DNA from: Acidocella sp.
GTDB lineage: Bacteria; Pseudomonadota; Alphaproteobacteria; Acetobacterales; Acetobacteraceae
Length of the DNA: 12,062 nucleotides
Direction of reading: 5' to 3'
Assembly (NCBI GenBank): GCA_029077775.1
Contig: JAQNCU010000054.1
Coordinates: 1 to 12,062, forward strand
Part shown: in pieces, positions 5,443 through 12,062 of the stretch
How the letters are laid out: each line of letters begins with the position of its first letter
How positions within the stretch are numbered: position 1 is the first letter of the stretch
Notes under the pieces: generated by a model
What the model was told of the DNA's origin: nothing
Seen by the model: only the letters and a program-made list of their open reading frames with translations
The model's database searches: none
Position numbers and translations under genes: made by a program

Positions 5443-7380
5443 CTAAACTGCGGTCAGCAATGATTCGAACATGGTGTGCGCAACGCTGATCGCCTGTGCT
5501 GCCGCCTGATAGGCTTGCTGGTAATTGGTCAAAATCACGGCCTGCTGGTCGGTATTCACACCGGCCACAGCTTGTAATGTTCCTGTTGCACTCGTCACCT
5601 GAGCAGCGGTGGCGGATTGTTGGTTTTGCGCGGCCTGCGCGGCGGCACCAAGATTTGTACCAAAGCCAATCACCGCCTGCTGCAACGTGCCTACGACACT
5701 GGTGCCCGATGCGGTCCACGAGGCCGCCATCCGGGTCGCGTTGCTGCCACTCGTGCTTCCGCCTGGCGTCAGGGTCAGGCTGTCACCCGCCACGGGGGAT
5801 CCGCTGATGGGCAATTGCCAGTATTGGCCGTTAGCAGGGCCGGCAGGATAAGCAATCGCCAGACTGCCATTGCCACCGGTCAACACCCCGCTTGCAATCG
5901 CGGTGCCAGGCGCTGCCGACGTGCTGATATTATAAGCCGTTGCAGACGTGAAATTCACTTGCAGGTTTTGCCCGAAATAAGCCGCCGGGATGATGGCTGA
6001 ACCCGCATTCGGTGCCGTGGTGACAATGTCCGTACCACCCGCGATGCTGCCACCATTCTGGTCCAGGATGGCACCGCTGGTTTGGAGCACGCCGGGGCTT
6101 GCCACATAAGGGTCGGCGGCGGCGATCGCGCTTGAATTATTCGTTGTAACGGTGATGCCCGTGGCGGCGTCAGGGGCAGGGTTGACGGTAAATTGGTCGC
6201 CATTGGCGGGCGTACCAAAGATGGCAAATGTCAGCCCCGCAAAAGCTGGCGGTGTACCCGGAGCAGGGTAAACCTGCCCGCTCGCCTGATCAACCGCGCT
6301 CCAACCCGTTGCGGTCTGATAGGTCAGTGTGAAAGGCCCGCCATCCACAGGCAACTGCGCAGGGTTGCTCAACGTGCCCACCAGGCTCGCGCTACCCGTG
6401 TTGGCAGCACTGGCAATGACGCTCGGCGCTGGCACACTGAACAATGCGGCACCGCTGGCGCCAGACGGTGTGAGACCCTGGGCCTGAACATTATTCACAT
6501 TTCCAGCAAAGATCGCAGCCACCGCGCTCAAACCCTGGAAGGCCGCCTGTCCCGCCTGAATGCCCGCCACGGCACTGCCGATGCTGCCATCTGCGGCACC
6601 AAGGCTGATTGGTGTCGCGGCCGACCCGGCAATAATTTGCGGCACGGAACTTGGTGTCGCTTGCACCGTTTGCAGGGTCTGCGGGCCACTCTGGTCCAGC
6701 AATACGGTCCCGCCAGAGGTGAGAACGACACTGCCATTGGCTTGGGGCAACGCATGGACGGGCAACAAACCGGAAAGGGTGTTCAGCGCGCCCTGTTGCT
6801 GGTCCAGCAATCCAGGATCGTTGGGCGCGAGCCTCAGATCTTTGTTGATCACGGCAAGCTGAGCGAGCGTCTGGTTGGCGGCGGAAACACCCTGCGCCAG
6901 GTTCTCGGATGCTCCAGATATCACATCGTTGATCACCCCCGCCGCATTCTGGAAGTTACTGGTGACGGTCTGCGCATCAGCCAGAACGGTCTGGCGCTGC
7001 GCAGTGCTGGTGGGGTTGGCGGCAAGCGTTGCGACATCCTGATAAAACTGGTTCATCGCCGCCTGCACATCGCCATTATTGGTCATTGCGCCTGATAGCG
7101 TGGTCAGCGAGGTCGATTGCGCACTCGCGGCCGCCGCAGCGGTGTTCGCGCTCCGCAACAGGGAGGCGGCAAAAAAACTCGCGGCGCGCGTTATCTGCGG
7201 CACCTCAACGCCAGTCCCGGGTTGGCCAACCGCGCCGATCTGCGTGGCCCCATTAACACTCTCAACCGTATATCCAGACGTGGATTGGTTGGCGAGGTTA
7301 TTCGATACGGTGCTAATGCCAGCCTGGAACAACTCCAGACCGCTTAGGGCCGTATTCATCGCTCCGGTTATTCCGCTCAT
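5443..7380 (-). CDS. flgK: Hook-filament junction protein FlgK (HAP1)
   Basis: A 645-residue secreted protein that joins hook to filament. The N-terminal D0 part has the rod/hook/junction family motif (ALSGLELFQAGISTVSNNLANQSTSGY, about 11-37), with no signal peptide, as expected for a type III substrate. Helical D1 regions follow to about 205. The middle (about 310-545) is variable and rich in Ala, Gly, Thr and Ser, with two modules that end in similar GDQFTVNP (395-402) and GDSLTLTP (532-539) strings. The C-terminal helix (about 600-645) carries VNTDQQAVILTNYQQAYQAAA and MFESLL, closely matching FlgK. ATG 7380 overlaps the flgJ stop as ATGA. It is the last gene of the flg run; flgL, commonly next, is not present before the 420-bp gap. 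Confidence 0.95.
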   Translation of the reverse strand: MSGITGAMNTALSGLELFQAGISTVSNNLANQSTSGYTVESVNGATQIGAVGQPGTGVEVPQITRAASFFAASLLRSANTAAAAASAQSTSLTTLSGAMTNNGDVQAAMNQFYQDVATLAANPTSTAQRQTVLADAQTVTSNFQNAAGVINDVISGASENLAQGVSAANQTLAQLAVINKDLRLAPNDPGLLDQQQGALNTLSGLLPVHALPQANGSVVLTSGGTVLLDQSGPQTLQTVQATPSSVPQIIAGSAATPISLGAADGSIGSAVAGIQAGQAAFQGLSAVAAIFAGNVNNVQAQGLTPSGASGAALFSVPAPSVIASAANTGSASLVGTLSNPAQLPVDGGPFTLTYQTATGWSAVDQASGQVYPAPGTPPAFAGLTFAIFGTPANGDQFTVNPAPDAATGITVTTNNSSAIAAADPYVASPGVLQTSGAILDQNGGSIAGGTDIVTTAPNAGSAIIPAAYFGQNLQVNFTSATAYNISTSAAPGTAIASGVLTGGNGSLAIAYPAGPANGQYWQLPISGSPVAGDSLTLTPGGSTSGSNATRMAASWTASGTSVVGTLQQAVIGFGTNLGAAAQAAQNQQSATAAQVTSATGTLQAVAGVNTDQQAVILTNYQQAYQAAAQAISVAHTMFESLLTAV

Positions 7381-8303
7381 GGCATTCTCGTATCTTTGCT
7401 GGTTTGATTTTCGTTCGGCATCATCGTCCCATCAATGCCACCCGCCGCCAACCCGTGCATCACCTGGTTCATCAGCGGCGAGTTTGCGATGGTGATAATC
7501 TTCGCGGCGTAATTTGTGTCCGTCGCATATCCTGCCTGCTGCAACGCCTGTGCAAACCCGGCAACACTTTGTTGGCCAAGCACGTTTTGAAATCCCGCCT
7601 GGATCTGCCCGACATAATCACTGATGCTCGCACTATCATCCGCATAGTCTCGAAACGAGGCTGATCTCTGCACCATGACGCCATTTTGCATCTCCTGGGT
7701 TGCGCGATTGGTGCCCGTCTGTCCATCAGCGGCCTTAATGCCGAATAAATTATGGCCCGGTGCCGCCACCCCCCACCCGGTCTCCAGCGCGCTTTGTGCC
7801 AGCACGGCGACCGGTGGCACACCGAGCCTTTGTGCGGCAGCGCGCATTTGTGGCCACACGGCGCGGGCAAATTCCGTCGCTTGACGGACCATATCCCGCG
7901 CGGTCACGCTGTCTGTCGATGCCGCCGCGAGATCGCCAATCGCGGATGCAGATGTAATCTGCATCGCCTGTTGAACCGGCAGAGGAAGCGCCGGCTCTAG
8001 CGCGGCGGGCGCGGCAAGTGCGGGTGCCGCACCGCCCTCACCACCCACCTGTCGCGATGCCGCTGCGGCGAGGCCCGCATCATATTTTCCGAAATCATTC
8101 TGTGCGATGTTCCACAAAAACAGGCTTTGAAAATCGCTCCCCCCCGCGCCCAAACCGCCCGCATCAAGACCGGATTTATTCAGCTCTGACAACATCTCAT
8201 ACCACAGCATGCCAGCCATATGCTGCACCGCCGCCTTCATGCCGGGCGCTGCCACTGGCGGGCTGTGATCAGCTGGCTTATCAACAGAAACGGACATCAT
8301 CAT
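7377..8303 (-). CDS. flgJ: FlgJ: rod-cap domain fused to a peptidoglycan hydrolase
   Basis: A 308-residue two-domain protein. Residues about 20-87 form the rod-binding/capping domain (MLWYEMLSELNKSG, FLWNIAQNDFGKYD). An Ala/Pro-rich linker spans 88-130. Residues about 135-285 form a glucosaminidase-type (GH73) domain with the catalytic-type Glu174 in SALETGWG, then HNLFGIKA (184-191), SFRDY (216-220), ISDYV (227-231) and YATDTNYAAKI (259-269), all typical. It opens the peptidoglycan layer for the growing rod. The 8303 ATG overlaps the flgI stop by 4 bp and is the first of three consecutive ATGs. AAGGTGA lies 1, 4 and 7 nt before them, so 8297 is the best spaced and the protein may be 306 residues. 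The tail after 285 is short and polar. Confidence 0.94.
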   Translation of the reverse strand: MMMSVSVDKPADHSPPVAAPGMKAAVQHMAGMLWYEMLSELNKSGLDAGGLGAGGSDFQSLFLWNIAQNDFGKYDAGLAAAASRQVGGEGGAAPALAAPAALEPALPLPVQQAMQITSASAIGDLAAASTDSVTARDMVRQATEFARAVWPQMRAAAQRLGVPPVAVLAQSALETGWGVAAPGHNLFGIKAADGQTGTNRATQEMQNGVMVQRSASFRDYADDSASISDYVGQIQAGFQNVLGQQSVAGFAQALQQAGYATDTNYAAKIITIANSPLMNQVMHGLAAGGIDGTMMPNENQTSKDTRMP

Positions 8304-9394
8304 ATCACCTTGATCACGCCATTAATCGCGCCTGCCTGTTTTAAGGCTTCAATAATCGCAATCAGGTCAGACGGTGTCGCCCCCACAGCATTCAGCGCCG
8401 CCGCAACATCCGCCAGCGTGGCGGCACGTGGTAAATTGATGATGTTCGCTTTGCCCTGCTTGGCGCTCACCACACTGTTCTGCACGCCCACTGTCGTGCC
8501 ATTGCTCAAGGGGCCCGGCTGGCTCACGCTGTTCACGGTTTGAATGTTCACGGTCAAATCACCATGGCTAACCACAGCAGGCCCCAACGTCACACCAGCA
8601 TTCATCACAATCGTGCCGCTCTGCGCGTCCACGATGATGGTGGGCGCCTGCGCTGGCGGGTTTATGGGTAAGGCCAGGACATTTGACACAAAGCGCATAG
8701 GCGCCAGGCCACTCGGGGTCAGATCAACCTCCCCAGGTGAAATCGCGTTCGCAACACCGCCGCCATAGGTGGCGTTTACGACATCGGCAATCTGCTGCGC
8801 GGTCTGAAACCCAGGCTGGTTCAACAGCAATGTAATCACACCATTATTGGAATAGGTGGCGGGAATGCTGGTGGACAATATCGCCCCGCCCGGAAGCGAG
8901 CCGACGGTTGGCACATTCACACTTGCGGTGTTGCCCCCCGCACTGGTCGCAAAACCGCTTACCAGCAATGGTCCCTGCGCCTGCGCGTAGACCACGCCAT
9001 TGCCCCCGCGCAGGGGGGTGGGCAGCAATACGCCGCCCGCCAGAGAGTTTGCGTTGCCCACGGCGGACACCGTTACATCAACCCGCTGCCCCGCTTGCGC
9101 AAAGGCGGGTACTTCAGCGGTCACCATGACCGATGCCACATCATCGGGCTGCATCGATGTGACGTTCGGCAATGAAATGCCCATGTTCCGGAGCATGTTG
9201 AGGATCGACTGCTGGGTATAGGGCACCTCTGTCGTTTGATCGCCTGATCCGGGCAGCCCGACAACAAGACCATACCCATAAAGCTGGTTCACAGGCGCGC
9301 CACCAACTGAGACCAATTGCGCGATGGTCGTCGCATCGGCGCGCGCCTCAAACGGCATCAACGCCAGGGCCAGCAACAAAAGCCGGTTGATCAT
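8300..9394 (-). CDS. flgI: Flagellar P-ring protein FlgI
   Basis: A 364-residue periplasmic protein that forms the P ring in the peptidoglycan layer. The signal peptide is MINRLLLLALALMPFEARA, cleaved before DATT. The mature N-terminus shows NQLYGYGLVVGLPGSGDQT, the hallmark of FlgI; TSMQPDDVASVMVTAEVPAFA, DVTVSAVGNANSLAGG and LLPTPLRGGNGVVYAQAQGPL follow in the expected order. The C-terminal end shows AATLADVAAALNAVGATPSDLIAIIEALKQAGA, also typical. ATG 9394 was preferred to an in-frame TTG at 9409: it gives a cleaner signal peptide and GGGA lies 5 nt upstream. The TTG would overlap the flgH stop and add five residues. Export would use Sec and not the flagellar gate. Confidence 0.95.
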   Translation of the reverse strand: MINRLLLLALALMPFEARADATTIAQLVSVGGAPVNQLYGYGLVVGLPGSGDQTTEVPYTQQSILNMLRNMGISLPNVTSMQPDDVASVMVTAEVPAFAQAGQRVDVTVSAVGNANSLAGGVLLPTPLRGGNGVVYAQAQGPLLVSGFATSAGGNTASVNVPTVGSLPGGAILSTSIPATYSNNGVITLLLNQPGFQTAQQIADVVNATYGGGVANAISPGEVDLTPSGLAPMRFVSNVLALPINPPAQAPTIIVDAQSGTIVMNAGVTLGPAVVSHGDLTVNIQTVNSVSQPGPLSNGTTVGVQNSVVSAKQGKANIINLPRAATLADVAAALNAVGATPSDLIAIIEALKQAGAINGVIKVI

Positions 9395-9405
9395 TTTTTC
9401 CCGGT

Positions 9406-10095
9406 TCAAAACGGTGACACCCGGTTGAGAATTTGCTGAAGCCAGGGAATATTATGCGCCCCACTGACGGGCCCATTGCCGACATACTGAACATTCATAT
9501 CGGCGACGTTATTTGAACTTATGGTCGTGTTGGCGGCGATATCATCCGGGCTGGCATACCCCGTGACCACAATGCTCGTGACATTACCGTTGATGTTCAC
9601 ATTGGTCCGCCCCGCCAGGGCCAGCGTGCCATTCGGGTCGACATGGGTGATCACCGCCTCCACCTGCCCTGAGATGTTATCGGATGCGGTTGCCGCGCCA
9701 GCGCCTGTATATTCCTGGTCAGATGTCGCACCGATCGCCGGTTGAAACGGCGTTCCCGTTGAATCTTTACCAAACGTAAGCGGCACACCCATGAAGCTGG
9801 TCATCGAATCATTGATCACGCCCGTTCGTTTGAGCGAGGCATCGTCGTTATTATTGGCGGCGGCACTGGTCACGATGTCGATGGTGACAAGATCACCAGG
9901 GCGCCAGTCACGCCGCGGCTCATAGAGCGAACCAGAGGTCGATGCTGGAAACACCGAGCCGTTCTGTGAGTCCTGCTGCGGCTGCACCGCAATCGGAAAC
10001 GCAGCAGGCTGAACAATCGCCGCCGGACCCGGTGCCACCGCGGCACACCCCGCCAAAGCAGCATAAAGCCAAACAAGACACCACAGCCGATTCAT
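9406..10095 (-). CDS. flgH: Flagellar L-ring lipoprotein FlgH
   Basis: A 229-residue outer-membrane lipoprotein that forms the L ring around the distal rod. The N-terminal hydrophobic signal ends in a lipobox ALAGC with Cys17. The mature part shows FlgH features: GSLYEPRRDWRPGDLVTIDIVTSAAANN (about 55-82), where the family has a GDL/I-TV-I pattern, then SGQVEAVITHVDPNGTLALAGR, INGNVTSIVVTGYASPDDI, and a C-terminal tail with WLQQILNRVSPF. ATG 10095 overlaps the flgG stop as ATGA. In many proteobacteria flgA, the P-ring chaperone, sits just before flgH; here flgG joins flgH directly. Confidence 0.94.
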   Translation of the reverse strand: MNRLWCLVWLYAALAGCAAVAPGPAAIVQPAAFPIAVQPQQDSQNGSVFPASTSGSLYEPRRDWRPGDLVTIDIVTSAAANNNDDASLKRTGVINDSMTSFMGVPLTFGKDSTGTPFQPAIGATSDQEYTGAGAATASDNISGQVEAVITHVDPNGTLALAGRTNVNINGNVTSIVVTGYASPDDIAANTTISSNNVADMNVQYVGNGPVSGAHNIPWLQQILNRVSPF

Positions 10096-10886
10096 GCCCC
10101 GGCGGCAGCCTGCGCCAGATAATTGAGCTGATTATCTATGGCTGACGCTGCTTGTGTCCCCAATTGATAGGCACGCTCTGCCGAGATCATATTTACCATC
10201 GCCTGCACCACATCCACATTGGAGGATTCAAGGTAGCTCTGATTGACCGAGCCCAGACCATTGGCTTGTGGAACACCATTGGTGGCGGCACCGCTCGATG
10301 TCGTCACCGCGAATAAATTCCCGCCCAGCGGCTGCAAACCCTGTGGGTTCACAAAGTTCGCAAGCTGGATTTGCCCCACCTGGGTTGCGGTCGCCGCACC
10401 CGGAACCGTCACAGACACCGTGCCATCGGTGCCAATGGTCACGCTGGTCGCGTTGGCGGGTATCGTCACCGCCGGTACCACCTGATACCCGCTTGAATTT
10501 ACCAACTGGCCATTCTGATTAAGCTGGAACGATCCATCGCGCGTATACGTCGTCTGGCCATTTGGCTGCAAAATCTGAAAATATCCGGCGCCGTTAATCG
10601 CCAAATCCAGCGGGTTCCCCGTGCTCGTCAAGGTCCCTTGTGTCAGCGTGTCTTTAATTGAGGCTACCTTCACCCCTGTCCCCAACTCAAGCCCGGACGG
10701 GTACACCGTCTGCCCGGTGGAATTTGCCCCGGGCTGAATGCCGTCCTGATACAACAGTGATTGAAATTCTGGTGTCTCCGACTTGAACCCCGTCGTGTTC
10801 ACATTCGAGAGGTTGTCCGCGATCGTGTCCATCATGGTCTGGCTTGCTTCCAGCCCCGTCGCGATGGTGTCTAATGCGTGGTTCAT
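10092..10886 (-). CDS. flgG: Flagellar distal rod protein FlgG
   Basis: A 264-residue structural protein of the distal rod. The N-terminal motif LSNVNTTGFKSETPEFQSLLYQ (26-47) is the FlgG form of the rod/hook family motif; the protein also has TYPSGLELGTGVK-type sequence (about 61-73), NPLDLAINGAGYFQI (91-105) and a C-terminal ESSNVDVVQAMVNMISAERAYQ helix. Length is right for FlgG and there is no signal peptide, as it is exported by the flagellar gate. ATG 10886 has AAGGAG 9 nt upstream, the clearest ribosome site in the flg run. The 79-bp gap before it contains a sigma-28-like sequence, so flgG may have its own promoter besides read-through from flgF. Confidence 0.96.
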   Translation of the reverse strand: MNHALDTIATGLEASQTMMDTIADNLSNVNTTGFKSETPEFQSLLYQDGIQPGANSTGQTVYPSGLELGTGVKVASIKDTLTQGTLTSTGNPLDLAINGAGYFQILQPNGQTTYTRDGSFQLNQNGQLVNSSGYQVVPAVTIPANATSVTIGTDGTVSVTVPGAATATQVGQIQLANFVNPQGLQPLGGNLFAVTTSSGAATNGVPQANGLGSVNQSYLESSNVDVVQAMVNMISAERAYQLGTQAASAIDNQLNYLAQAAAGA

Positions 10887-10928
10887 ACCGGCATGCTCCT
10901 TTGCTCGCCTGCCAACGCCGCACGTATG

Positions 10929-10954
10929 TTTTCGGTGCAGCCCGCCAAACTTTG
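10929..10954 (-). promoter_or_regulatory. sigma-28-like promoter candidate before flgG
   Basis: On the minus strand CAAAGTTT (10954-10947), a 10-nt spacer and ACCGAAAA (10936-10929) match the enteric FliA consensus TAAAGTTT-N11-GCCGATAA at 7 of 8 and 6 of 8 bases, with a spacer one base short. A start near 10922 would give a leader of about 36 nt ending in the AAGGAG of flgG. Position in the only sizeable gap of the flg run supports it; the site is not tested, and some alphaproteobacteria lack FliA. Confidence 0.35.
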
Positions 10955-10965
10955 CCTATTCGTCT

Positions 10966-11709
10966 TCATCCGCTTGCCAGCATCTGGTTCAGATCCTGGC
11001 TCGACGCGGATTGGGTTTTCATCATTTCGGTCTGCAACTGATAAGACCGGCTATCAGCAATCAATTCCATCATCGACTGTGTGGGGTCCACATTGCTGTC
11101 GTTCAAATAGCCCTGTGCCACACTGCCCTGCGCCGCCGGGCGCAGCACCTCACCGGCGGGCGGCATGTAGAGCGTGCCCGAGAGCGGCGTCAGCGTACCC
11201 GTTGGTGTACCTACCAGATTTAGCTGCCCGTATGCTTGCGCGGCACTGCCCGGCGACGATGCCGGAACACCCGAAATGGTTCCATCGCTGCCAATCTCCA
11301 GCTTCGCCAGTATCGGAAGGTTTATCGGTTGGCCCGTGATGTTTAATACCGGATTGCCCGACGAATCTGTTAGTATCCCGGCGCTGGATATGGTCAGTGC
11401 ACCATCACGCGTCAGCGCTGTTCCGGCCGGGGTTTTAACCTGAAGCCATGCGTCTCCTGAAACGGCGATGTTCATAGGGTCGCCGGTATGGCGCAGCGGC
11501 CCTGGCATGGTGTCTGGCCCCGGCGTCAGCACCGTGGCATCCGCACCTGCCGGGGCGTTGGCACCCTGGTAATTGGCGGCCTCGGTCAGTGCCTGCACCG
11601 CTTCAAAACCGCTGGTCTGCTGGTTGGCAAGGTTTGTTGCAACCGCCTGCATGCGGGCCGTGATCGCCTGCAGCCCGGCCATTCCGGTATATAAAGAATT
11701 TGTCTGCAT
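10966..11709 (-). CDS. flgF: Flagellar proximal rod protein FlgF
   Basis: A 247-residue rod protein of the FlgE/F/G family. The N-terminus shows LYTGMAGLQAITARMQAVATNLANQQTSGFEA (about 6-37), a divergent form of the usual NNLANxxTxGFKA motif (Gln-Gln in place of Val-Asn, Glu in place of Lys). The middle has GDPMNIAVSGDAWLQVKT and ALTRDGALTISSAGIL, typical of FlgF. The C-terminal helix carries LNDSNVDPTQSMMELIADSRSYQLQTEMM, where FlgF has a similar NV-PV--M---I---R-YE pattern. ATG 11709 begins 3 nt after the flgE stop, with no strong ribosome site, so re-initiation from flgE is likely. FlgF rather than FlgG is chosen because a better FlgG follows. Confidence 0.92.
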   Translation of the reverse strand: MQTNSLYTGMAGLQAITARMQAVATNLANQQTSGFEAVQALTEAANYQGANAPAGADATVLTPGPDTMPGPLRHTGDPMNIAVSGDAWLQVKTPAGTALTRDGALTISSAGILTDSSGNPVLNITGQPINLPILAKLEIGSDGTISGVPASSPGSAAQAYGQLNLVGTPTGTLTPLSGTLYMPPAGEVLRPAAQGSVAQGYLNDSNVDPTQSMMELIADSRSYQLQTEMMKTQSASSQDLNQMLASG

Positions 11710-11712
11710 GGG

Positions 11713-12062
11713 TTAAATCTGCACCAGACGCTGGCTGTCCTGCTGCTCGGTCTGCACCACCGAGGTATTCGCCTGATATGCCTGCTGATATTGGATGAGC
11801 TGCACGAGCAACGCTGAGGTGGACGCGTTCGACTGTTCGAGGTTCCCGCCACTTAAAGTGCCCGCCTGCCCGCCGCCCGGAACATTAACAACCGCCGGAC
11901 CCGAAGTTTGAGACGCCGCATAAATATTGCCCGTAACCGGGGTCAACCCCTCCTGGTTTATGAAATTCGCCAGACCCAACGTGCCCGCCGTAACCGTCTG
12001 CCCGTTGCTGTAGGTGGAGGTCACCGCACCGGTTTTGGCGATTGTCGTGCCGCTGTAATTAC
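11713..12062 (-). CDS. flgE: Flagellar hook protein FlgE, C-terminal part
   Basis: The last 115 codons of the hook subunit; the frame stays open to the right edge, so the N-terminus is outside the window and the GTG at 12024 is not the start. Visible features are VTSTYSNGQTVTAGTLGLANF and NQEGLTPVTGNIYAASQTSG, which match the segment just before the terminal domain of FlgE, then LEQSNASTSALLVQLIQYQQAYQAN, the C-terminal D0 helix typical of hook proteins. The flgE-flgF order supports FlgE over FlgK or FlgF. It ends in TAA 3 nt before flgF. No distinct terminator separates it from the following genes, so it should share their transcript. Confidence 0.9.
   Translation of the reverse strand, partial: NYSGTTIAKTGAVTSTYSNGQTVTAGTLGLANFINQEGLTPVTGNIYAASQTSGPAVVNVPGGGQAGTLSGGNLEQSNASTSALLVQLIQYQQAYQANTSVVQTEQQDSQRLVQI

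Noticed and set aside
6193..7095. 300-codon open frame on the + strand inside flgK
   Set aside because: It lies fully antisense to a well-supported flgK, its translation is Arg/His/Cys-rich with no family features, and such frames are common opposite GC-rich genes.
10884..10894. Three-codon upstream frame (Met-Pro-Val-stop) overlapping the flgG ATG
   Set aside because: It sits too close to the AAGGAG (1 nt) for efficient use and is short enough to be chance.
1..12062. CRISPR array, tRNA, rRNA, insertion sequence or phage genes
   Set aside because: No direct-repeat/spacer pattern, RNA gene, transposase frame or phage-like protein was seen on either strand.

Overview
The window reads as chromosome-type DNA from a motile purple phototrophic proteobacterium. 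The left edge carries the 3' end of pufC, the tetraheme cytochrome subunit of the photosynthetic reaction centre. The rest is mostly flagellar genes. Compact, GC-leaning genes and a fliL-fliO-fliP-fliQ-fliR-flhB run next to a photosynthesis gene fit an alphaproteobacterium, perhaps an Acetobacteraceae-like acidophile or its relatives. That placement is inference from gene content and style; no 16S or database match was available.

Left region (1-1399, + strand): the pufC 3' end comes first, then a perfect 10-bp hairpin, then a SOUL-family heme-binding lipoprotein gene. That gene is coupled by an ATGA overlap to a gene for a 108-residue, three-helix membrane protein I do not recognise. This last gene converges on flhB, and their 3' ends overlap by 34 bp.

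Middle (1366-5022, - strand): transcription runs right to left through fliL, fliO, fliP, fliQ, fliR and flhB. These encode the stator-associated protein FliL and the membrane core of the flagellar type III export gate. Neighbouring genes overlap or nearly touch. fliO and fliR appear to use TTG starts.

Gap (5023-5442): the only large non-coding stretch. It holds an AT-rich fliL upstream region with repeated GCAAA/TTTGC half-sites, dyad symmetries and a weak sigma-54-like element. It also holds two long imperfect hairpins in inverted orientation that look like one family of REP-like repeats.

Right (5443-12062, - strand): flgE (3' part only), flgF, flgG, flgH, flgI, flgJ and flgK, which build the hook, distal rod, L ring, P ring, rod cap/peptidoglycan hydrolase and hook-filament junction. 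flgG to flgK is a chain of coupled genes. The one sizeable gap, flgF-flgG, contains a sigma-28-like promoter candidate. No flgA, flgL, fliM or fliN is found in the slots they often occupy.

Most of the window is ordinary flagellar machinery. The parts most worth a second look are the paired structured repeats, the fliL upstream region, the SOUL/membrane-protein pair behind pufC, and the junction where photosynthesis and motility genes meet tail to tail.
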